The notes: a model not told the origin generated them from the letters alone. DNA of 64,000 bases from Tritrichomonas foetus (GCA_001839685.1 MLAK01000647.1:1-64000); one strand, 5' to 3'; positions 1-11,533 are shown, numbered from the stretch's first letter. Translations and numbers: made by a program.

Positions 1-1026
1 AAAAATACATTAATGATTTTTGGAAAGACCGAGCGTTAACAAGGGATTTCAAAAAAGTTTTATTATTTTCAGGAGGTACCAAAACCACTTCTTATTATTA
101 CTAACTGATCTTCTTAAATGGGAAGATGTTTTTGGTCGTTTTGTTACTAAATTTCATAATTAAAGGAAATGAATTAACCATTTTTTTAACTCCAAATTTC
201 AATCCAACTATATCAATATCTTATGCATCATGTTTAAAAAGTATTATGGTAGTAATGATATAATATTTTGCTTCTGAGTTTGTAATGCTTGGTTGTGGAA
301 TTCCATCAGTAATCATTGAAGGTTAATATCGATCAAATATATATTGATTGTTGGATTTATAATTTTACCTTCATACCAACAATGGTGGAAAAAACACATT
401 AGATCGAATTTTTGAAAAAATATAATACTCAAAAAAAATTTTATAATATTCCATGAAATTGACAATGATTGATCATGAACCAAACCGAGAATTCCAAGGT
501 AGGTTTGATTGTAGAATCATCGGTTTAACGCAAAATTCAAAATCATTTAACTTGAAATGAGAAATTAGATGGATCTTGGTTAAACAACAATCAAAATGAT
601 TCTGAATGAATTGTTGCGCGATCCAAATTCCACCCAAAACAACCTAGAAACAGAAAAAATACGAGAAGATTTATTCTAAATAATGTTTCCATAATCAATA
701 GAGATATAATAATAATTGAAATCATAAAGTATTAGAATGAACAAAAATATAATAACTGGAATGATTCACATTTCAATTTATCTAGGAAGATGATTTCTCA
801 AAGGTATAAAAATGACGAACTAATTCTGATTTTTCACAAAAACTGGGAATAATTTTTCTTTCAAGCACTGACCATACACGCGAACCATATAAATATATGT
901 GGTATGATACCACTGGTATCAAAAATAAACAAATAATAAACAAATTAAAAAGAATAAAAGAAAAAAGGCGAATAAGTATGAGTTAGATGGAATTGGTAGA
1001 GAGGTATTTAAAATAAAATATATAAA
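1..1026 (+). pseudogene. Decayed coding relics of unknown family
   Basis: No open frame of useful length is present, but short stretches in different plus-strand frames read like protein. One, near positions 15-110, contains a segment beginning FWKDRALTRDFKK. Another, near 450-540, contains IDHEPNREFQGRFDCRI. They are separated by stops and frame changes, which is what an old, mutated gene looks like. I do not recognise the family. Chance translation of AT-rich DNA cannot be excluded. Around 899-920 a short imperfect palindrome based on GGTATGATACC lies close to the following gene's 3' end. Confidence 0.25.
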
Positions 1027-1620
1027 TCATTTGCAACAACCTGATTTTTTTTTGTCTGAAGCATGATCAATTCGGATATGTTTTGTTTTTTCAGGAGTTT
1101 CAGTTACCTTTCTATCCATAACCGTTCTAATCAGTGATTCAAAAACTTCAGAAATTCCTTCTCCTGTTTTAGCAGATGTCTCGAAATATGGAACATGGTA
1201 TTCTTCGGCCAAATTAGCCCCTTCCTCTGGAGAAACAACTCGATTTGGTAAATCTGTTTTATTTCCAACAAGAACAACATCGACGTTTTCGGCAGCTGAT
1301 TCATGGATGGAATCCATCCACATGTGCGTTTTTTCGAATGACTCCCTTTTGTTGACATCGAAACATAATAAAATTCCATGGGCGCCGCGGAAGTAAGATT
1401 TGGTAATTGTGTGGAATTGTTCTTGGCCAGCTGTATCCCACACTTGAAGCTTGACAAGCTGTCCATTAACGCTCACTTCTTTCACTTTGAAATCGACTCC
1501 GACGGTTGTTAAAAATGACTCTGTAAAACGGTCTTCTGTGTAGCGCATGATGATGCATGATTTACCGACTGCTGATTCTCCGATGATAATGAACTTAAAT
1601 AAAGGATTCTTCGAATACAT
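1027..1620 (-). CDS. Rab-family small GTPase (197 aa)
   Basis: This is a GTP-binding switch of the Rab family, which directs vesicle traffic by recruiting effectors to membranes when GTP-bound. All nucleotide motifs are visible: the P-loop GESAVGKS at residues 14-21, switch I threonine near 39, WDTAGQE at 61-67, NKTD at 120-123 and TSAK at 148-151. The protein ends in GCCK, a two-cysteine tail suited to geranylgeranylation. Length is normal for a Rab. The sequence resembles the Rab1/8/10 group, but trichomonads have very large Rab families and I would not name an orthologue. It is transcribed away from the PPi-PFK gene; the two starts are about 280 bp apart. On its coding strand a GAAAAAGTTAC motif lies 48-58 bp upstream of the ATG. 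Confidence 0.95.
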   Translation of the reverse strand: MYSKNPLFKFIIIGESAVGKSCIIMRYTEDRFTESFLTTVGVDFKVKEVSVNGQLVKLQVWDTAGQEQFHTITKSYFRGAHGILLCFDVNKRESFEKTHMWMDSIHESAAENVDVVLVGNKTDLPNRVVSPEEGANLAEEYHVPYFETSAKTGEGISEVFESLIRTVMDRKVTETPEKTKHIRIDHASDKKKSGCCK

Positions 1621-1887
1621 GAAAGAGAATTACCGATTCTGATAGAAAAGAATGAATCAAGCATCGGGTAACTTTTTCAATACTTATATGGGTATGTCTA
1701 AAGAAAAATCAACCATAGAAATACTGAAAAAGTAGAATTTTATGGAAGAATGTAAAATATAGGTGAAAGTTTTCTGATAATTAATTGAATACTTTATGTT
1801 CGTTCTGAGAAGATTTTGGAATTTTTCTTTCAAAAATCATACTAATATGGTCAAATAACCGTTAAATAGGTTAAATAACTTCTTTAA

Positions 1888-3192
<1,305 letters not shown>

Positions 3193-3633
3193 GATAATAA
3201 AGGAAATTGATTGTTTTTTAAACCAATTATTATCTTCAAACTTTTTTTTTTTAAAAAAAAATCAAAATTAAACAAAAAATGAAAATTATGAAAATTTGTG
3301 CTCAAGTAAAATCTTTTTGTTGATTTGGTGCGTATTATAATCATTCTTAGCATGATTGTTCTTATCATTAGATTTTTATTTCACAGAATTATTGTTAGCT
3401 TGAAAAAGATTGTAAACTATTGAAAGATGCGACAATGATCGAAGAACAGATTCATAGATACTTTAATTGTTATGTGCAAAATTCTCATTCATGAATTTGG
3501 AAAAATTCTATCGTTTATTCAAAAAGTTATATTAATATTTGATTTATTGAGAAATGATGCATAAATTTATTGGCCTTAAACCGATATTACTGTCAAAGAA
3601 TTATTTGATGAATATTGACCTTAGAATGATGAG
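3193..3633. other. Intergenic, AT-rich
   Basis: About 440 bp between PPi-PFK and the CCZ1-like gene. I see poly-T/poly-A runs just after the PFK stop and an AAAAAGTTAT box at 3521-3530, about 105 bp before the next ATG. No gene or repeat is recognised. Confidence 0.5.
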
Positions 3634-4929
3634 ATGAACAAAAAATCATATCTTCACTCATTTGCGATTTTCAATTGCGTTCCTCCACGAAAAGAAGGAA
3701 CAGATCCTATTATTTATTGGTATCATGGCGAAAGCGATGAAGTCAACCAAAAATATTATAAATTAAATCAGATCGGCTTAATCATCACTTTTATTTCATT
3801 TTGTCTCAGATTTGACACCAATCTTCCATGCGATTATGTTTTTACGAACGAGCACGAGATTTCCATGCTTGAATTGTCAGGCGCAATATGGATGGCTGTT
3901 GTATTGAAGTCAAAAGAAGCTAGAAACAGGTCTCTTCTCCACTCAATATTGCAACACTGTAGGATGATGTTTTCCACTTTTTTTGTGCCACTACCAAAGC
4001 TTCAAGAGAAAATGGAAAGATTTGACATTGACAACAAAATTCTTGAATATTTGGATGTTGCTTTTCCCACAATTGTGAATTCAATTGATTGGAATCGATT
4101 AGATTTTCGTTATTTATTTAACTCTTTTATTATGCAGCCATTAAAATATGAAGAAAACAGACTTGAAGATGTTTGTAAACAATTTCTATCTTTTAACCAT
4201 GACATTATTGATGATATTGCCATTTTATATCATCATAATAGAATTGTTTATTCTTCATTTGATCCAACCGTTACTCGAATTCTTTCGTTTGCGATGAGGA
4301 GAAAGTTTACCCATATTTTTCTTCATAATCCTGCACGTGAAACAGATATATTAACATGGCTAGTTGGATTATATATAAATAATGCTGGTTTAAATTCGAT
4401 TTACCAACCGCCAGTTTTCTATAATGGAAAAAGGCATCTTTTACTTGCTTTCCTTGACGGAAATTATAAAATTGTTCTCACACAACCAAGTGATATAATA
4501 ATTACAGAAGAATTATTACAATCAATTCCAAAAAGGCTTTGGCAAGTTCGTCAATTCCTTAAAAATTCACCTACAATTTCACCTTTAACCGAAATTCCTC
4601 TTCCATTTGCAACGACAAAAAATTTGTACAAAGTGCAAACAATTACTTTCGAAAATCATAACTTAGATGCTGCAATGACTGCGAGAGTTGATCCTAATTT
4701 CATTCAAGTTCATGATGTTGCTACGGCCTACAGCAGAAACGCAATAATTGCTTATCCTGAAAAAAGCTCATTATTTGTGAAATGTGAAATTGATGATGAC
4801 ACAAAAGAAGAAAGAATTATAATTGCACAACCAACACCAGGAGGTGTTTCTCATTGTTTGAAGATTTGCTCATTCATTTTACAACCAAGAAAGGCTCCAT
4901 CCAAAAACGGATTTTGTTTAATTTCTTGA
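3634..4929 (+). CDS. CCZ1-like vesicle-fusion protein (431 aa)
   Basis: The opening residues (FAIFNCVPPRKEG, then YWYHGE and NQIGLIITFISF) match the first longin domain of CCZ1. In other eukaryotes CCZ1 pairs with MON1 to form the guanine-nucleotide exchange factor for Rab7 on late endosomes. A second stretch around residues 195-225 (IAILYHHNRIVYSSFDPTVTRIL) fits the second longin domain. Length is close to yeast and human CCZ1. There is no signal peptide or membrane segment. The family call rests on fold-level pattern matching, so divergence is considerable; other HPS4/CCZ1-class longin proteins are the alternative. The ATG was chosen because the longin core begins at once. The context fits endomembrane work (two Rabs in the window) but gives no functional linkage. 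Confidence 0.7.
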   Translation: MNKKSYLHSFAIFNCVPPRKEGTDPIIYWYHGESDEVNQKYYKLNQIGLIITFISFCLRFDTNLPCDYVFTNEHEISMLELSGAIWMAVVLKSKEARNRSLLHSILQHCRMMFSTFFVPLPKLQEKMERFDIDNKILEYLDVAFPTIVNSIDWNRLDFRYLFNSFIMQPLKYEENRLEDVCKQFLSFNHDIIDDIAILYHHNRIVYSSFDPTVTRILSFAMRRKFTHIFLHNPARETDILTWLVGLYINNAGLNSIYQPPVFYNGKRHLLLAFLDGNYKIVLTQPSDIIITEELLQSIPKRLWQVRQFLKNSPTISPLTEIPLPFATTKNLYKVQTITFENHNLDAAMTARVDPNFIQVHDVATAYSRNAIIAYPEKSSLFVKCEIDDDTKEERIIIAQPTPGGVSHCLKICSFILQPRKAPSKNGFCLIS

Positions 4930-6108
4930 AATTTTGAATTGCTTATCAACAAAATAGAGTGGATAGTATAATACTTAGTTTTTGTTTGTTTTGTTAATGT
5001 AAATTTTGCCATCAACCAGCTTTTTTCCTATTTGTAACTTTTTCACTAATTGATTTTGTTTTTAGAAGAAAAAAAATATAAATTTCTCTACTAGACTGGA
5101 TTAAATGAATGTTTCGGAAATTTCGAAGATGGTTGAAAAATATGCCAATTGTATTTTATATTTGCCATCAAGCAAAAGTAAAAAAAGTGTTTATTTTAAA
5201 TCCGAAATAAGTAGATACATACATTATTTACAAATCAGGGCTATTTAAAACAGCCTAAACTGACTCCATTGTTTTTCAATTTTTCGAAAAAAAAAAGTTC
5301 GTTATTCCCGATAAATTTTCGGGGTTTAACCATTTAAAGACTTGTAAAAGTATGAAAATCGAATTGAAAACAAAAAAAAGCTCTTTTTCGCGGAAATATT
5401 TTATTTCTCAAAATTCTTCACTTTTGTTTCAACGAAAATGATTTTTAAGATGTAAATTGAAAACAGACTTGATTTAGTTGAGATTCCCAACAAATAATAT
5501 TCAATTCATATCCGAAATCCAAAATCAGAAGGAGTTTCATTACTCACAAACTTAATTCATTCAAACTAGAATATGCCATTGATTTAATTTTCCGGTTACA
5601 AAGTAATTTAATATTTGAAAATTAGACATTCTCATCAAATAAAAACCGCTAACAATGATATTTTTAGAATGTCAGCCTTATTTAAGAACTATTGCCATGA
5701 AAAGAAAGTTTTTTTTTAGTAATTCCTCCAAAAATTCTTAAAATTAAAATTGGTGATATATAGTTATATACAAATTTATTGATCAAACAATCTAGCGCAC
5801 TCGATAGTGATATTATTTCTAAGACATGTCCCAAAAAAACACCCAAAAATGTCACAAAATTCAACATAGTTCGACTGAAACCTCAAACAAAATATTTAAT
5901 CATCATTTCCCATTCATTTTCGAGAAATATAACTATCAAAAAGTTCATGAAAATTCAAAAAAATTAAATTCATTCAATTTTTTGTAAACACCTTACACTA
6001 TTATTCAGAAATAAAAAAATAAGCCTCACAATTGTATTGAATTCTGTTTGAATTCCGAAATTAAAAATTGAATACTCAATAAAAAGTTGACTTCACCAGA
6101 ATCAGCGA
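4930..6108. other. Intergenic gap of about 1.2 kb without a supported gene
   Basis: Only short frames occur, none with recognisable protein character. Near the right end are an AAAAAGTTGA box at 6081-6090 and a TTCACC initiator-like site at 6093, 14-16 nt before the methyltransferase ATG. Confidence 0.5.
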
Positions 6109-7329
6109 ATGGTCGAAAACTTGCGAAATAAGCCTCGGATTTCATATTGCGAACTCGAATATATTGAAGGTCTTACTTCTGATAGTGATGAAGGATATAT
6201 CTACTCAATGATTGATGATAATCCATCATCGAAAAAAGGAATGAAAACAATAAGCGTTGATGAAGATGAATGGACAATGGATTCAGATTTCTATGATCAA
6301 TCTGATAGTCGTTTGCCCAGGAAATTGAGAGCCAAGAACGGAACAGTCATAAAAAATTCATTGGATCAGATTTCGTTAGAACTCAAAGAACTAAATCAAA
6401 AAAGGAGAAGCAAAGTTGGCATTAACCAAAATATTTTGGACGAGCAATGTCCCTTCATTCCATTTTCGGAGGTGAGAGAAAAATTATTAACACAGAGTCT
6501 ACTTTTTGAAGACTGCGGATGCTTCAATACTCTGATAAAAGATTATGATCCTGTTAATCCAGACAAACTCCCATTTTTCGGATTTAATGGAAATCATTCA
6601 CTAACCGGTGTTCAGGAGATAAAAGAAATGAAAACAGAAGATATCGACAAGGAAATTTCAGAAATAGAAGAAGAACTTCGAACACTTGAACACATCACAC
6701 TCGATAACTGTATTATTGTTCCACCTTTTGATGAAAGACTTGAAAACTCATTTTCAATCAAGCAGGATGTTCTTAACTTCGATTGGGAAGGATTGGGGAA
6801 AGCTGTTCAATTTGACGTGATTTTGATGGACCCACCTTGGAAAATTCAAAACACAAAAATTACAAGGGGTGTTGAAATAACATATGGGCAATTAACTGAT
6901 GAAGAAATTATGTCAATGCCTCTTCATTTTGTGCAATCAAATGGTTTTGTGTTCATGTGGGTAATCGCATCAGCGTATTCAAATGGATTGAATATATTGA
7001 AACAATGGGGATATGAAGTGATAAATCATATCAATTGGATTAAAACTAGTCGGAAAGGAATTTTTCATCCGTCGCACGGATATTACGTGCAGCATTCAAA
7101 AGAGACTCTTTTGGTTGGAGTTAAAGGAAAAGGAGTGAGTTTAATTCGGCCGGAAAAATTTTACGATGTGATCGATCAGCCTCGAAATTTACGCCAAAGT
7201 CATAAACCGGACTGTTTATATAATATTATTGAAGAAATGTTCCCTGGAGGAACATATCTCGAAATCTTTGCACGATCGCATAATCTGCGAGAAAATTGGA
7301 TTTCTATAGGGTTGGAATTACCCCCATAA
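6109..7329 (+). CDS. MT-A70 family N6-adenine methyltransferase, METTL3-like (406 aa)
   Basis: This is a SAM-dependent methyltransferase acting on the N6 of adenine in RNA or DNA. The catalytic DPPW motif is intact at residues 241-244, preceded by FDVILM. Downstream segments (FVFMWVIASAY, QWGYEVINHINWIKT, HSKETLLVGVKG, SHKPDCLYNIIEEMFPGG, ENWISIGLEL) follow the order of the METTL3 catalytic core, including the SHKP substrate-loop region. The N-terminal half is acidic and partly helical, with a Cys-containing segment around 114-138, and lacks an obvious CCCH zinc-finger pair. Whether the target is mRNA or DNA cannot be decided from sequence: METTL3/IME4 proteins methylate mRNA, while the related ciliate MTA1 acts on DNA. 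Confidence 0.88.
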   Translation: MVENLRNKPRISYCELEYIEGLTSDSDEGYIYSMIDDNPSSKKGMKTISVDEDEWTMDSDFYDQSDSRLPRKLRAKNGTVIKNSLDQISLELKELNQKRRSKVGINQNILDEQCPFIPFSEVREKLLTQSLLFEDCGCFNTLIKDYDPVNPDKLPFFGFNGNHSLTGVQEIKEMKTEDIDKEISEIEEELRTLEHITLDNCIIVPPFDERLENSFSIKQDVLNFDWEGLGKAVQFDVILMDPPWKIQNTKITRGVEITYGQLTDEEIMSMPLHFVQSNGFVFMWVIASAYSNGLNILKQWGYEVINHINWIKTSRKGIFHPSHGYYVQHSKETLLVGVKGKGVSLIRPEKFYDVIDQPRNLRQSHKPDCLYNIIEEMFPGGTYLEIFARSHNLRENWISIGLELPP

Positions 7330-7730
7330 TATTTATATATCTATATAGTAATAGAGTGCCTTTATTTAGAAGGTTTATTTGTATATTAAATATAGCTATT
7401 GGAATCATATCAGATGTTCTTTTTTTATTTATTCAAAATAATCATGTTAATGACTTCAAACTATAAAAGCTGAAATACAAGTGTGATTGATCTGTGAATT
7501 ATCTTTTTTCAAAAAAAAATCTGATGAATCGAAAATTGGGATATCCTAAATTTTGGAAAGGTAAGAAATTAAGTATGGGATATATTATGATTACTCAATG
7601 GCATATTTTTTCATTCGTCTAAATCGAGAAATATTTTATGCAACGCTAGTTTTTCACAAAAAAAAGAATCAGTGATATGAAATCTCATTCATAAACTATT
7701 GAAATTCAAACGGTTGCCCATCAAAATTAA
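7330..7730. other. Intergenic, about 400 bp
   Basis: AT-rich spacer with no recognised element. Confidence 0.45.
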
Positions 7731-8687
7731 ATGGCATCATCGGAGCAACTCGATAATCCAATTCTCGATAGCAGCATACAAACAGAAGTTAATGTCGAGC
7801 CAACTCAGTGGGCAGTCAAGCATGATTGTTGTTGTTGTGGTCCCATGGTCGAAGTCATGGTTCCAAATAAGAAGTCGCATTTATTCCTTCGTCATTGGGA
7901 ATTTCAGCCAGCCTTTCCAATTCTTGTCACTTGCTTAACGCTTTTCTGCCTGATCGACTATTTTGTAACAGCTGCGCCATATCAATATAAAATCATCCAA
8001 ATTATCGCTCCTTTCCCAATTTTCATATTCCTTGGATTATTCATGTGGTCATACTTTGGAGCAGTTTGTATGGATCCTGGTTATCTTCCATTCAATTGGA
8101 TTCAAACCCAGAAATTTTATTACACGTGGCAAGAACAACTCTCAGGCATTGCTGTCACTCAAGAGCAAGTCAATTTTGCAAAAACGCCAAAAAATCGCCC
8201 GCCGCACTGCTCCTTTTCCACATCGGCTGGAAGATATGTTTTGAGAGCCGACCACATTTGTGGATGGATAGCCAACTGGGTTGGAAAACGAAATCATAAG
8301 CAATTCATGCTAATGAACCTTTATGGAGGACTTTATGCTGGCTGCCTTTTTGCTTTCCAATTTGGAGTGAAAGACCTCCATCAAATGTTTGATAGAGAGA
8401 TGAGCATCCTCATTCCGCAAGTCCTTGGACTGGCTTTAGATGGAGCTTTCATGCTGGTTTTAATCTGTATGTTTTTCCAGACTCTTTCCGAACTCGCAAT
8501 CAATCGCACGAAAATCCAGAAAATGAAAAACATGGAGGGAGGAAAATCCTACAGCTGCTTGGAATCTATGCAGGAGGTTTGTGGAACAGGAAACAAGTGT
8601 CTTTGGTGCTGTCCAACGCCTGCCTTCGATGAAACTCTAGTCATGACCGCAGACATGCCGCAGGCAAAGGCTGAAGAGTCAGATTGA
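7731..8687 (+). CDS. DHHC-type palmitoyltransferase with variant DHIC and degenerate zinc site (318 aa)
   Basis: This is a multi-pass membrane protein of the protein S-acyltransferase family, which attaches palmitate to cysteines on the cytosolic face of membranes. Hydrophobic segments lie at about 61-79, 89-109, 193-212 and 233-255. DPG follows the second segment at 115-117, as in the family. The catalytic block VLRADHIC-GWIANWVGKRNHKQF at 170-192 aligns with the canonical VLRMDHHC-PWVNNCVGERN region. The second His of DHHC is Ile, although the nucleophilic Cys177 is kept. Most zinc-binding cysteines are gone (for example AGRY where CxxC is usual, and NWVG for NCVG). An N-terminal CCCC cluster at 33-36 could itself be acylated. 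It may be a divergent enzyme or a pseudoenzyme. The stop is 73 bp before a long minisatellite. Confidence 0.8.
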   Translation: MASSEQLDNPILDSSIQTEVNVEPTQWAVKHDCCCCGPMVEVMVPNKKSHLFLRHWEFQPAFPILVTCLTLFCLIDYFVTAAPYQYKIIQIIAPFPIFIFLGLFMWSYFGAVCMDPGYLPFNWIQTQKFYYTWQEQLSGIAVTQEQVNFAKTPKNRPPHCSFSTSAGRYVLRADHICGWIANWVGKRNHKQFMLMNLYGGLYAGCLFAFQFGVKDLHQMFDREMSILIPQVLGLALDGAFMLVLICMFFQTLSELAINRTKIQKMKNMEGGKSYSCLESMQEVCGTGNKCLWCCPTPAFDETLVMTADMPQAKAEESD

Positions 8688-8760
8688 TTGTGATTGAAGA
8701 TTAGAAACTTTTTTGTCTTTTTTTAAACATTAATGAATATTTTTTATCGTTTTTTCTTTT

Positions 8761-9090
8761 GCTTTGGTTGTCTTTCTTTTGCTTTGGTTGTCTTTCTTCT
8801 GTTTTGGTTGTCTTTCTTTTGTTTTGGTTGTCTTTCTTTTGTTTTGGTTGTCTTTCTTTTGTTTTGGTTGTCTTTCTTTTGTTTTGGTTGTCTTTCTTTT
8901 GTTTTGGTTGTCTTTCTTTTGTTTTGGTTGTCTTTCTTTTGTTTTGGTTGTCTTTCTTTTGTTTTGGTTGTCTTTCTTTTGTTTTGGTTGTCTTTCTTTT
9001 GTTTTGGTTGTCTTTCTTCTGTTTTGGTTGTCTTTCTTCTGTTTTGATTATCTTTTTTCTGTTTTGATTATCTTTCTTTTGTTTTGGTTG

Positions 9091-9100
<10 letters not shown>
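8761..9100. repeat. Minisatellite, 20-bp unit x 17
   Basis: Seventeen tandem units of the 20-mer GTTTTGGTTGTCTTTCTTTT (with GCTTT, TTCTG and GATTATC variants at the edges) start 73 bp after the acyltransferase stop. Because the unit lacks stops in several frames it creates spurious long frames rich in CFGCLSF; I do not consider these genes. The array ends in a T run. Confidence 0.97.
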
Positions 9101-9129
<29 letters not shown>

Positions 9130-9140
9130 GGGGGGGGGGG
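9093..9140. repeat. Homopolymer junction: 36 T then 12 G
   Basis: The 20-bp array runs directly into a T run (9093-9128) followed by a G run (9129-9140). A 12-G run is very rare in DNA this AT-rich. Its exact length, and the join itself, may be assembly-sensitive. Confidence 0.9.
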
Positions 9141-9358
9141 TATTTTTCCAAAGTGCATTGAGTAGGTAGAATGTGAAAAGTCATGTAAATATGCGATTAG
9201 AGCAAATCATTTATTAGTCAAAATTCAAACCAAAATAATGGAAGAAGTAAATGATCAGAATGATAAAAAAAAAAGAAAAAAATAAGTTAGTATAGTAATA
9301 ATTTATAAATAAACTTCAATAATAAAAATAACAATCGCATGTAATGTTCGTCACTCTG

Positions 9359-10273
9359 CTATTTCAATTCATACTCAAAAGCAGTAACTTTGGTACCCTT
9401 TGATATAATTTCTTTCTTAGTTAGCTGGGTTTTTACTATAGATTGTACAGAGTTACAATCAAGAATATCAACCATGATTGTGTTTGGAAGTGCAGCATTA
9501 GCCAAGCTCTTTCCTAAATGCATGCATCTTCCGAAAACGTCAAAACTCATATGATTTTGATCAAGCATACCCATTGGAACCTTTGAATCGGATGTAAATC
9601 CGAATTTGGCAATAAGCTGATCTTCTTTCAGAATATTAGAAAGCTTTCTGCAGAATTCTATGGCTTGTTTATATGTTTCTATAATTTCTGAACCACCTGT
9701 AATATTGAATATCACAAATTCAAATGAACCTAGAGTTTTCACATGATCTCCATTTGGCTCAGGATTTATAGTCTCCATTACTTTTCTTCTAAATAGTGCT
9801 AATTTTGCAGGAGGATCTTCGGCTTGCAAGATATCGTTCATATTCGCAAGCTGAATTGCTACAAGTGTAATTCTTTTTCCAATAAAAATTAATTCATTAT
9901 TGTCGATATTAATTTTAGAAGCAATTGCTTTAGGATACATTCCGAGTTGAAGATCACGAGCAGCCTGACGTTCTTTCTCAAGAAGTGCCATTTTCTCATG
10001 ATGTTTACTGGTATCAACAATTACAATGATTGCTTGTTTAACTTCTTTTCTTTCTTTAACTGGGAACATGGAAACTAAGGTAGGAACTGTTGTTTCAGTG
10101 CTTACAACAACAACAGAGGTTTCTGTTGGTTCAACAAGCATAATGCTTCCACTTAGAAGTGCATTGAGTTTAGATTGAAGTGATTCATCATTAAAACGTA
10201 AAACCAAATCAACATCAACATCAATGCAATCATCATCCTTTAAATTCCATTTGGATTCAACCACAGAATTATA
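9359..10273 (-). pseudogene. C-terminal part of an adenylate/guanylate-cyclase-like gene, cut off by a mariner insertion
   Basis: This is the 3' portion of the gene whose 5' portion lies at 11562-15198. The frame stays open into the transposon end (to an ATG at 10321 inside the element), so about 16 transposon-derived codons could precede it. It carries the end of a PAS-like region, a helical linker (about 115-140), and a class III cyclase-type domain. That domain is degenerate. The segment ITLVAIQLANMND has Gln where the first metal-binding Asp is expected. HVKTLGSFEF has Ser where the second metal Asp is expected. Even before the insertion this domain was probably catalytically weak or acted only as a partner. 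Without the membrane half, the fragment would be soluble if translated at all. Confidence 0.85.
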
Positions 10274-10299
10274 GGGTGTCCGGAGGCGTGATGTCACTA
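10274..10299 (+). repeat. Left mariner terminal inverted repeat
   Basis: GGGTGTCCGG, AGGC, GTGATGTCACTA; pairs with 11534-11559 apart from the central four bases. Confidence 0.95.
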
Positions 10300-10474
10300 C
10301 CCACATTAGAAGTGAAATCAATACATTATATTTATAAATAATAAACTATGCAATGTTAACATAAAAATTTTGAAAACAATTTTTTTTTCTCTTGACTGAA
10401 AATAGAGATAAAGAATCTTTTTCATAAAAAAAAAGAATAATTTATAAACGTACACGATGCACGTTTATTAAAAA

Positions 10475-11485
10475 ATGATTGATCAACATTCAATCATAAC
10501 TTTTCTGCAGCTTGAAGGAAAAAGGGGCAAAGAAATATATGAAGAAATGAAGAGTGTCTTGAAAGAAAAATGTTTGTCTCAAAGACAAATCTACCGAGTC
10601 ATGGCAGAACTGAACAGAAGTCAAAACACACAGCCTGTGAAAAAAGAGAAAAAATGCCAAAGTTATGATATTCTTGACTGGAAAATTTTAGATGTTTTAA
10701 CCGAATTTCCACATTCATCGTGTCGATATATTGCTAATGTTTTAGGTGAACCAAAATCGACAATTTATGATCGTTTAACATCAAAATTAATGTATAAACA
10801 TGTGCATCTTCGATGGGTGCCACATATTCTAACAGAAAATCAAAAGGCCAATAGAGTTTTATTGGCAAAAAAACTTCTTAAAATTTTGAATGCAGAACAA
10901 AAAACTAATTTCACCTTTTTAATAACAGGAGATGAGTCTTGGTTTTATTCCAAGACTGATTTCAATACACAATGGATTCCTGAAAACTCAGTAATCCCAA
11001 CTATTCAAAATCCAGGGTTTCAGATCACTAAATTTATGGTGACTGTATTTTGGAACCCTCATGGGATAATTCATATTGATGTTTTGCCGCCAAATGAAAA
11101 GTTTAATGCTGCATATTATATTACAGCCATTATGTCAAAAATTGTTGAGTTTAAAAACTCGAATAATTATAAAAAATTATTTGTTCATTATGACAATGCA
11201 AAGCCTCATGTGGCAAAAATTGTCAAAAAATATATAAATGAAAACTCACTAGAATCAGTTCCACATCCGGCATATTCACCTGATTTGGCGCCTAGCGACT
11301 TTTTTTTATTTGGAACTATTAAAGAAAAAGTTAAAGGAATTGTTTTTGAATCACCAAGCCATTTGATTCAAACAATAGTCCAAATTTTCAATGAAATTCC
11401 ATCGGAAACTTTGTTTTCAGTTTTTGCAGAATGGCAAAATAGACTGAAAAAAGTTATTGATGCCAATGGAGACTACATATTTTGA
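10475..11485 (+). CDS. Mariner transposase, D,D34D type (336 aa)
   Basis: This enzyme cuts and pastes the element at TA sites. The N-terminal third is a paired-like helix-turn-helix region that would bind the inverted repeats (helices around 30-50 and 80-105). The mariner linker motif appears as WVPHILT at 114-120. The catalytic triad is complete: D153 in TGDESW, D240 in VHYDNAK, and D275 in SPDLAPSDFF, with exactly 34 residues between the last two. There are no internal stops or frameshifts, and 336 aa is normal length. A possible AATAAA lies just after the stop. The reading frame starts 175 bp inside the left repeat and ends 48 bp before the right one. Activity is inferred from integrity, not shown. 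Confidence 0.96.
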   Translation: MIDQHSIITFLQLEGKRGKEIYEEMKSVLKEKCLSQRQIYRVMAELNRSQNTQPVKKEKKCQSYDILDWKILDVLTEFPHSSCRYIANVLGEPKSTIYDRLTSKLMYKHVHLRWVPHILTENQKANRVLLAKKLLKILNAEQKTNFTFLITGDESWFYSKTDFNTQWIPENSVIPTIQNPGFQITKFMVTVFWNPHGIIHIDVLPPNEKFNAAYYITAIMSKIVEFKNSNNYKKLFVHYDNAKPHVAKIVKKYINENSLESVPHPAYSPDLAPSDFFLFGTIKEKVKGIVFESPSHLIQTIVQIFNEIPSETLFSVFAEWQNRLKKVIDANGDYIF

Positions 11486-11533
11486 AATACTTATCAATAA
11501 AAAATGACTTATTAGAAATGACTTTATTATACT

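Noticed and set aside
1131..1466. 111-aa frame within the first Rab gene
   Set aside because: Shadow frame of a well-conserved GTPase.
5682..5967. Short frames of about 60 aa in the 4.9-6.1 kb gap
   Set aside because: Composition is that of random AT-rich DNA, both strands are equally open, and there is no motif.
8733..9165. Three overlapping frames with repeated CFGCLSF-type sequence
   Set aside because: They are products of the stop-free 20-bp minisatellite, present in three frames at once and without a promoter-like start; not genes.
10300..10321. Internal ATG inside the mariner as the true start of the 3' cyclase fragment
   Set aside because: It is only the first ATG of an open frame that crosses the transposon end; there is no evidence it is used.
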